Shown here: one piece after another, positions 59,353 through 64,000 of the stretch
How positions within the stretch are numbered: position 1 is the first letter of the stretch
Layout of the letters: every line of letters begins with the position of its first letter
NCBI RefSeq assembly: GCF_001592825.1
Contig: NZ_LTZG01000001.1
Span: 1,550,001 to 1,614,000 of the forward strand
Origin: Planococcus maritimus
GTDB lineage: Bacteria; Bacillota; Bacilli; Bacillales_A; Planococcaceae
Length of the DNA stretch: 64,000 bases
Direction of reading: 5' to 3'
Notes under the pieces: generated by a model
What the model was told of the DNA's origin: nothing
Databases searched by the model: none
Seen by the model: the letters and a program-made list of their open reading frames with translations, nothing else
Translations under genes and position numbers: made by a program

Positions 59353-59919
59353 TTATACTTTTACTATTCCCCTGAATCCTCTTGCAGCATAATAAGAATC
59401 GGCTCCATTGTGATAAACGAAAACTTGTCCGTATCGGCAGTCGCCAAAAATGGCACCGCCGCGTTCTCGAATTTCCACGGGTGTCTCTAACCAACTCGAG
59501 GTCTTTAAATCAAACTCCCCCAGAGTCTGGAGAGTGCGGTATTGATCTTCTGTCAATAATTCAATGTCGATTTCAACGGCCATATCGACTGCCGAACTTT
59601 CTGGCTTGTTCTTTTTACGCGATTCCAGCGCTGCTCGGTCGTAACATAGGCTTCGGCGTCCTGTAGGGCTTTCTTTTGAACAATCACAAAACAAGAACAT
59701 CCCGGTTTCCACTTCATAGCCAACCACATCGGGCTCCCCGCCGGTTTCTTCCATGCGATGCAAAACCGCTAACTTCTCTGGGTTTTCGTTCAGCTTTAAG
59801 AGAACATTGTCCCAGCCCATTTTTTCGTGGCGCTGTTCATTTTGTTCAAAGCGCTGTTTCAAGGTATCGAGCAATTTACTTTTTTGTTCTTCGGTTAATT
59901 GCTTTTTACGGGTACACAT
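59353..59919 (-). CDS. DUF4256-type protein
   Basis: A 188-aa cytoplasmic protein starting M-C-T-R-K-K-Q-L-T-E-E-Q-K, with G-M-F-L-F-C-D-C-S-K-E-S-P (about 72-84), R-R-S-L-C-Y-D-R-A-A-L and a C-terminal F-V-Y-H-N-G-A-D-S-Y-Y-A-A-R-G-F-R-G. I recognise this as the DUF4256 family, whose function is unknown. AGGAGG is seven bases before the ATG. It is the last typical-composition gene before the AT-rich island. Confidence 0.85.
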   Translation of the reverse strand: MCTRKKQLTEEQKSKLLDTLKQRFEQNEQRHEKMGWDNVLLKLNENPEKLAVLHRMEETGGEPDVVGYEVETGMFLFCDCSKESPTGRRSLCYDRAALESRKKNKPESSAVDMAVEIDIELLTEDQYRTLQTLGEFDLKTSSWLETPVEIRERGGAIFGDCRYGQVFVYHNGADSYYAARGFRGIVKV

Positions 59920-60131
59920 TTAAAAACCTCCTATCCAAGCTAATCGTTTTGAAAATCCGTTCTACTTCCTGCTTCCTTACTTTTGACATGCTATATGAGT
60001 TCTCCTGCATTTCCGACTCTATAATATAGGAACTAGAATTTTTATTAAAAAATCCACTTAACTCAAGCGGTACACCGGTTAAAAAATAATATCTTTAGTA
60101 AACTGGCTTTTGCGTGATTCTTTATTAATTA

Positions 60132-60230
60132 GATCAAAAAATTACACTGAAATTCTTTTGATCATATTATAGATTATCTCTGCTGAGCTTTTTAAATAGG
60201 ATGAAAAAACTTTTATGTTTTTGGTATAAT
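60132..60230 (+). promoter_or_regulatory. promoter region of the PHP-ATPase gene with inverted repeat
   Basis: A promoter TTACAC (60142-60147), 17 bp, TATTAT (60165-60170) is overlapped by the inverted repeat GATCAAAAAATT/AATTCTTTTGATC (60132-60143, 60151-60163). A second, extended -10 TGGTATAAT ends at 60230 only 21 bases before the TTG start. The inverted repeat may be an operator or hairpin. Confidence 0.55.
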
Positions 60231-60251
60231 ATAGAAAAAGGGAGTGGTACT

Positions 60252-63002
60252 TTGAAGAAGTTTTTAAATTCCAATGGCTCAACATGGAGTAAGTGGGATC
60301 TACATATACATACACCAGATACTGTCCTAAATGATGAGTTCAGGGGTGACTGGTCTGCTTATATTACAAAACTCGAAGCTCTCTCTGGTTTCTCCACACT
60401 AGGCATTACAGATTATTTTAGTGTTGAGAATTATTTTAAAGTTAAAAAACTGAAATATGAAGAAGGGAGATTAAATAACATAGAGCTTCTTCTACCAAAT
60501 ATTGAATTAAGGTTATCAAATGCTACCGATAAATATAGAGCGATCAATTATCATGTTATTTTTTCTCCAGAAGTCGACAAATACATAGAAAGTAAGTTTT
60601 TAGCTCGATTAAAATTTCAGTACGACGGTAGAACTTACAATGCTACTAAAGCTGATTTAATTGATCTAGGTAGATGCTTTAAAAAAGCTGCTTCAGATGA
60701 AGCAGCATACAAAGAAGGAGTCAATCAGTTCAAATCTGATATAAATGATATCCATCATATATTAGAAACCGAACAGCAAAGTGTTTTCAAAGGAAAGTAC
60801 TTTACTGCTGTCGCTAACAAACAAAACGATGGGGCTTCCGGCATTAGACATGATCAATACCTTGGAGTAAAAAATCAAGTTTACAAAAAAAGTGACATGA
60901 TTTTTAGTAGTAGACCTGCTGATGTTGAATTTTTTTTACAAAAAGACATTACTTTAGGAAATCCAAAGCCGTGTATTCACGGAAGTGATGCTCATTCCTT
61001 AGATAAGGTATGTCAACCATATGAAAATAGATTTACTTGGATCAAATCCAACCCTAGTTTTGAAGGGTTAATGCAAATACTAACAAACCCTGAAAACAGG
61101 GTGAAAATTCAGGAAGAAAATCCTGATTCGAAATCCGACTATAACGTAATTGATAAAGTAATTTTTAAAGAAAACAATAGTTTTCAGTCAAGAGAAATTC
61201 TTTTAAACCCATATCTAAATACTATAATAGGTGGCAAATCATCTGGAAAATCATTATTGCTTTATAAAATAGCTTCGACTGCATCACCTAACGAAATCCT
61301 TTTAAGAGCTAAAGATAATACTTGGCATAACAATTATAAAAACACTTTTATAGATGAAACAGACTTTGAAGTTCATTGGAGAAATGGACAAGTTTCAAGA
61401 GTCGGCGACTTGGAAACGAAAGGAAGAGTAACATACATCCCTCAACTATATATCAATTCATTATCCGAAGATTCCGGCAATGATATTCTTCAAGAAAAAA
61501 TACTAGATATTGTTAAAAACCATACAGATGTGGCTCAAAAACTTCACCAAAAAAATGAACTAGAAAAAAACTATCATTCTGAATTAAATCAAAACAGTTA
61601 TTTATTAGCCGAAAAGATATCAAGTCTAGAAAATTTGTCTGCAGATTTTCGAACTCTTCAATCTCAATCTATATATGAAGAAGAAAAATCAAAACTCGAA
61701 GCAGAATTATCTTACTTACTAGAAGCTTCGAAAATGACTGCACAAGATGAACAAACTCATAAAGAATTATTAAAAAATCGAGATGTTTTAAAAAAGGAAG
61801 CTAATCTATTGGAACGTAACACTGACGAACTCAGTTTACTTGCCGAAAAATTAGAAAATATTAATTTCTATGTGAAAGAGCAATTTCACAATCTAAACTT
61901 TACTGTCGATTCTATTATTGAAGATTCTGCTTTGCACTTTGAAAACTTGTCTAAAGAAATAAACGAATCTATTCAACAAATTGCTATTAAACTAGCATTT
62001 TCAAAAGAACAAATCGAATCAAATGAAAAAAGCTGGAATAGTTGTGTTAGTGGTATAAAAGAAATAGAAGAAAAATACTCTAACAGCGAAAAAATTAAAT
62101 CTTTAAGAGAAAAAATAAAAATGCAAGAAGATTCCATTAAAGTTTTACTCGATTTAAAATTAAAAAAGGACAAAATTTCGGAAGATATCTCTTCAATAAA
62201 AGAAAGTTTATCAAATTCTTTATTTACTGTTTTTTCAAATCAGATAGATTTTATTCAATTAATAAATAGTCAACATCAAGGAAGTTTAAAAGTTCAGGCT
62301 ACAATCAAATTTAATCAGAAAAAATTTCAAGAAGTCTTTATTGAGAATTTTAACCTTAGAAAAAGTTTATCTGTCTCTCTTCCAGAAAATATTGTAGATA
62401 CAGAAAGATGCTTTATTTACAATCAAGATGATTACTTAGAGAAAATAAGAGATTTGCTTGAAGTAATTATCAACCTTCCTCGAGATCGTTACAAAAATTC
62501 TTTTGATCTAGCTAGAGTGATAGATGATTTATTCAAATTGTATACAGTAGTTATTTTAGATGTCGAAAAAGACAATGACATAATCAGTGAAATGTCACCA
62601 GGCAAAAGAGGGTTAGTGCTTCTAGAACTTTTCTTAAGTATAAATGATGAAAAGCACCCAATCCTACTTGATCAACCAGAAGATAATTTAGATAATAGAA
62701 CTATTTCAACGGAATTAGTGAAATTTATTAGAGAAAGAAGTAAAGAACGACAAATTATTGTAGTTACTCATAATGCTAATTTAGTTATTTTGACAGACTC
62801 TGAAAATGTTATTGTGGCTAATCAAGATCCACAAATTATCGAAAATGAAGAGTTTCGATTTGAGTATTTATCAGGGGCATTAGAATGTAATTTTTCACAT
62901 CAAGGTGATAAGTTGACTGATAAAGGTATACGAGATCATGCTTGTTCAATATTGGAAGGCGGCTGTATTTGGCAGATAAGAAATGTATATAATGGCAATT
63001 AA
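60252..63002 (+). CDS. TrlF-like protein: PHP nuclease-type domain fused to SMC/ABC-type ATPase
   Basis: A 916-aa two-part protein. N-terminal PHP domain: D-L-H18-I-H20-T and H243-G-S-D246-A-H248 metal ligands. ATPase: Walker A G-G-K-S-S-G-K-S (about 327-334), long coiled coil (about 430-670), signature M-S-P-G-K-R-G (781), Walker B L-L-D-Q-P-E-D-N-L-D (about 805-814) and H-loop T-H-N (840). The TTG start is chosen because GGGAG is seven bases upstream and a -10 lies in the alternative N-terminus. The AT content is far above its neighbours, implying transfer. A lone antiphage or nucleic-acid surveillance ATPase is inferred. Confidence 0.82.
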   Translation: MKKFLNSNGSTWSKWDLHIHTPDTVLNDEFRGDWSAYITKLEALSGFSTLGITDYFSVENYFKVKKLKYEEGRLNNIELLLPNIELRLSNATDKYRAINYHVIFSPEVDKYIESKFLARLKFQYDGRTYNATKADLIDLGRCFKKAASDEAAYKEGVNQFKSDINDIHHILETEQQSVFKGKYFTAVANKQNDGASGIRHDQYLGVKNQVYKKSDMIFSSRPADVEFFLQKDITLGNPKPCIHGSDAHSLDKVCQPYENRFTWIKSNPSFEGLMQILTNPENRVKIQEENPDSKSDYNVIDKVIFKENNSFQSREILLNPYLNTIIGGKSSGKSLLLYKIASTASPNEILLRAKDNTWHNNYKNTFIDETDFEVHWRNGQVSRVGDLETKGRVTYIPQLYINSLSEDSGNDILQEKILDIVKNHTDVAQKLHQKNELEKNYHSELNQNSYLLAEKISSLENLSADFRTLQSQSIYEEEKSKLEAELSYLLEASKMTAQDEQTHKELLKNRDVLKKEANLLERNTDELSLLAEKLENINFYVKEQFHNLNFTVDSIIEDSALHFENLSKEINESIQQIAIKLAFSKEQIESNEKSWNSCVSGIKEIEEKYSNSEKIKSLREKIKMQEDSIKVLLDLKLKKDKISEDISSIKESLSNSLFTVFSNQIDFIQLINSQHQGSLKVQATIKFNQKKFQEVFIENFNLRKSLSVSLPENIVDTERCFIYNQDDYLEKIRDLLEVIINLPRDRYKNSFDLARVIDDLFKLYTVVILDVEKDNDIISEMSPGKRGLVLLELFLSINDEKHPILLDQPEDNLDNRTISTELVKFIRERSKERQIIVVTHNANLVILTDSENVIVANQDPQIIENEEFRFEYLSGALECNFSHQGDKLTDKGIRDHACSILEGGCIWQIRNVYNGN

Positions 63003-63182
63003 GGATATTCGGTTGGATGTATAAATTCTCTACCCTATGTCGCTTGACACGGAGCCTCTGCGGGTACGATTTCACGCAAAGGAATGCGCTATGTGACTTT
63101 GCGTAGCACACGAGCTTATCATACCCGCCACTCCGTATAAAGCGTTGAATATGCGGCAATTCATGCATTCCCTTAATTGCCA
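62993..63182. repeat. 190-bp imperfect palindrome overlapping the PHP-ATPase stop codon
   Basis: Outer arms TGGCAATTAAGG/CCTTAATTGCCA are perfect (12 bp). Nested inside in order are ATATTC/GAATAT, ACGGAG/CTCCGT, GCGGGTA/TACCCGC and CGCAAAG/CTTTGCG around a small loop. The whole region can therefore form one long cruciform or hairpin. The ATPase gene ends inside the left arm (its last codons and TAA). It may be a MITE or a recombination site. Confidence 0.75.
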
Positions 63183-63320
63183 AACACTACATTCCTCAAA
63201 TGCCAGTAACAAAGGCGGCCAACAAGCTTTTGAATTAAGAGAGCAAAAATATGGTTTTGTTAAAACAAATTCTAACTTGTGATGCCGAATTTCATTTAGT
63301 CAACAAATTCATAAAGCTAG
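63183..63320. other. AT-rich tail of the island
   Basis: Non-coding AT-rich sequence between the palindrome and the next hairpin. No gene, repeat or promoter is supported. Confidence 0.4.
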
Positions 63321-63360
63321 AAAGCCTATTGAGGGTATGACACTACCCACGATAGGCTTT
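63321..63360. terminator. terminator at the end of the AT-rich island
   Basis: AAAGCCTAT/ATAGGCTTT with inner GGGTA/TACCC pairing, flanked by A- and T-rich sequence, suited to end the PHP-ATPase transcript. Confidence 0.78.
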
Positions 63361-63439
63361 CATTATTTATAGACATCAGATAATTTTTTTACAATTCGTT
63401 CACTTTCCGCTAGCTTCCTAACGAATGAACCCACAAAAA

Positions 63440-63469
63440 ACTGGCCAGCGCGGAGCTGACCAGTTTGTG
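63440..63469 (-). terminator. terminator of katG
   Basis: ACTGGTCAGC/GCTGGCCAGT stem with a five-base loop and T6 tail on the minus strand, 13 bp after the katG stop codon. Confidence 0.9.
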
Positions 63470-63476
63470 CATTGAT

Positions 63477-64000
<524 letters not shown>

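Noticed and set aside
63003-63182. Integron attC site at the island end
   Set aside because: One GTTRRRY-like match (GTTGAAT) exists, but the paired RYYYAAC core was not found and no integrase is near; the nested palindrome is described without this label.
62836-63183. 115-codon open frame on the minus strand over the 3' end of the PHP-ATPase gene
   Set aside because: It lies antisense to conserved ATPase codons and across the palindrome, has no ribosome binding site, and its composition is that of the palindrome arms.

Overview
The window looks like chromosomal DNA of a moderately GC-balanced member of the Bacillota, most probably Planococcaceae (Planococcus or a close relative). This rests on strong AGGAGG-type ribosome binding sites, TTG/GTG starts, sigma-A promoters, and families typical of Bacilli (OhrR/Ohr, DUF3934, DUF4181, b(o/a)3 oxidase with a tiny subunit IIa, Fnr with a C-terminal Cys cluster). 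No sporulation genes are seen. The genus is an inference. Two 15/16 matches to the parS site suggest the window lies in the origin-proximal part of the chromosome.

Layout. 1-3.7 kb: class I ribonucleotide reductase operon (thioesterase, nrdE, nrdF) behind a cobalamin riboswitch. 4.3-6.7 kb: DUF3934, glutathione peroxidase, OhrR/Ohr and a membrane methyltransferase. 6.8-9.3 kb: b(o/a)3-type cytochrome oxidase operon with a consensus Fnr site at about -40. After a tandem intergenic repeat comes an Fnr regulator with a C-X2-C-X4-C tail (10.3-11.0 kb). 11-16 kb: universal stress protein, M14 and M23 peptidases, panB. 16.3-19.5 kb: acetyltransferases around a methyltransferase-HIT fusion, then a parS site. 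19.5-21 kb: three tandem DUF4181 paralogs, one frameshifted. 21-26.8 kb: glutamate/dicarboxylate symporter, heme monooxygenase, diguanylate cyclase, a MITE-like element and an MFS transporter. 26.8-32.3 kb: cupin, ferredoxin-NADP reductase, and a Fur-controlled siderophore ABC operon. 32.3-38.6 kb: NhaC, reductase-like protein, MgtE, DUF4395, proBA. 39-41.6 kb: lipoprotein and alkaline phosphatase with PhoP boxes. 42-46 kb: RND exporter divergent from a TetR regulator. 46-49 kb: ilvE, Nudix hydrolase, PgeF. 49-54 kb: SNF2 helicase, SRPBCC protein, a candidate small RNA, an ECF S component. 54-60 kb: Mqo, Tag and a run of small membrane and conserved proteins, second parS site. 60.2-63.2 kb: an AT-rich island with one large PHP-ATPase (TrlF-like) gene ending in a 190-bp imperfect palindrome. 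63.5 kb to the end: katG, cut by the window.

Themes. Oxygen and redox supply run through the window: Fnr with its own consensus site at the oxidase operon, Ohr/OhrR, Gpx, KatG, and a ferredoxin reductase divergent from iron uptake under Fur. Metal or cofactor control is visible as the B12 riboswitch on the B12-independent reductase, the Fur boxes and the PhoP boxes. At least three families of dispersed, GC-rich, hairpin-forming repeats fill the gene-poor gaps. The candidates for something not yet described are the lone PHP-ATPase gene with its terminal palindrome, the roughly 115-nt structured RNA at 52.9-53.0 kb, and the structured repeat family A.
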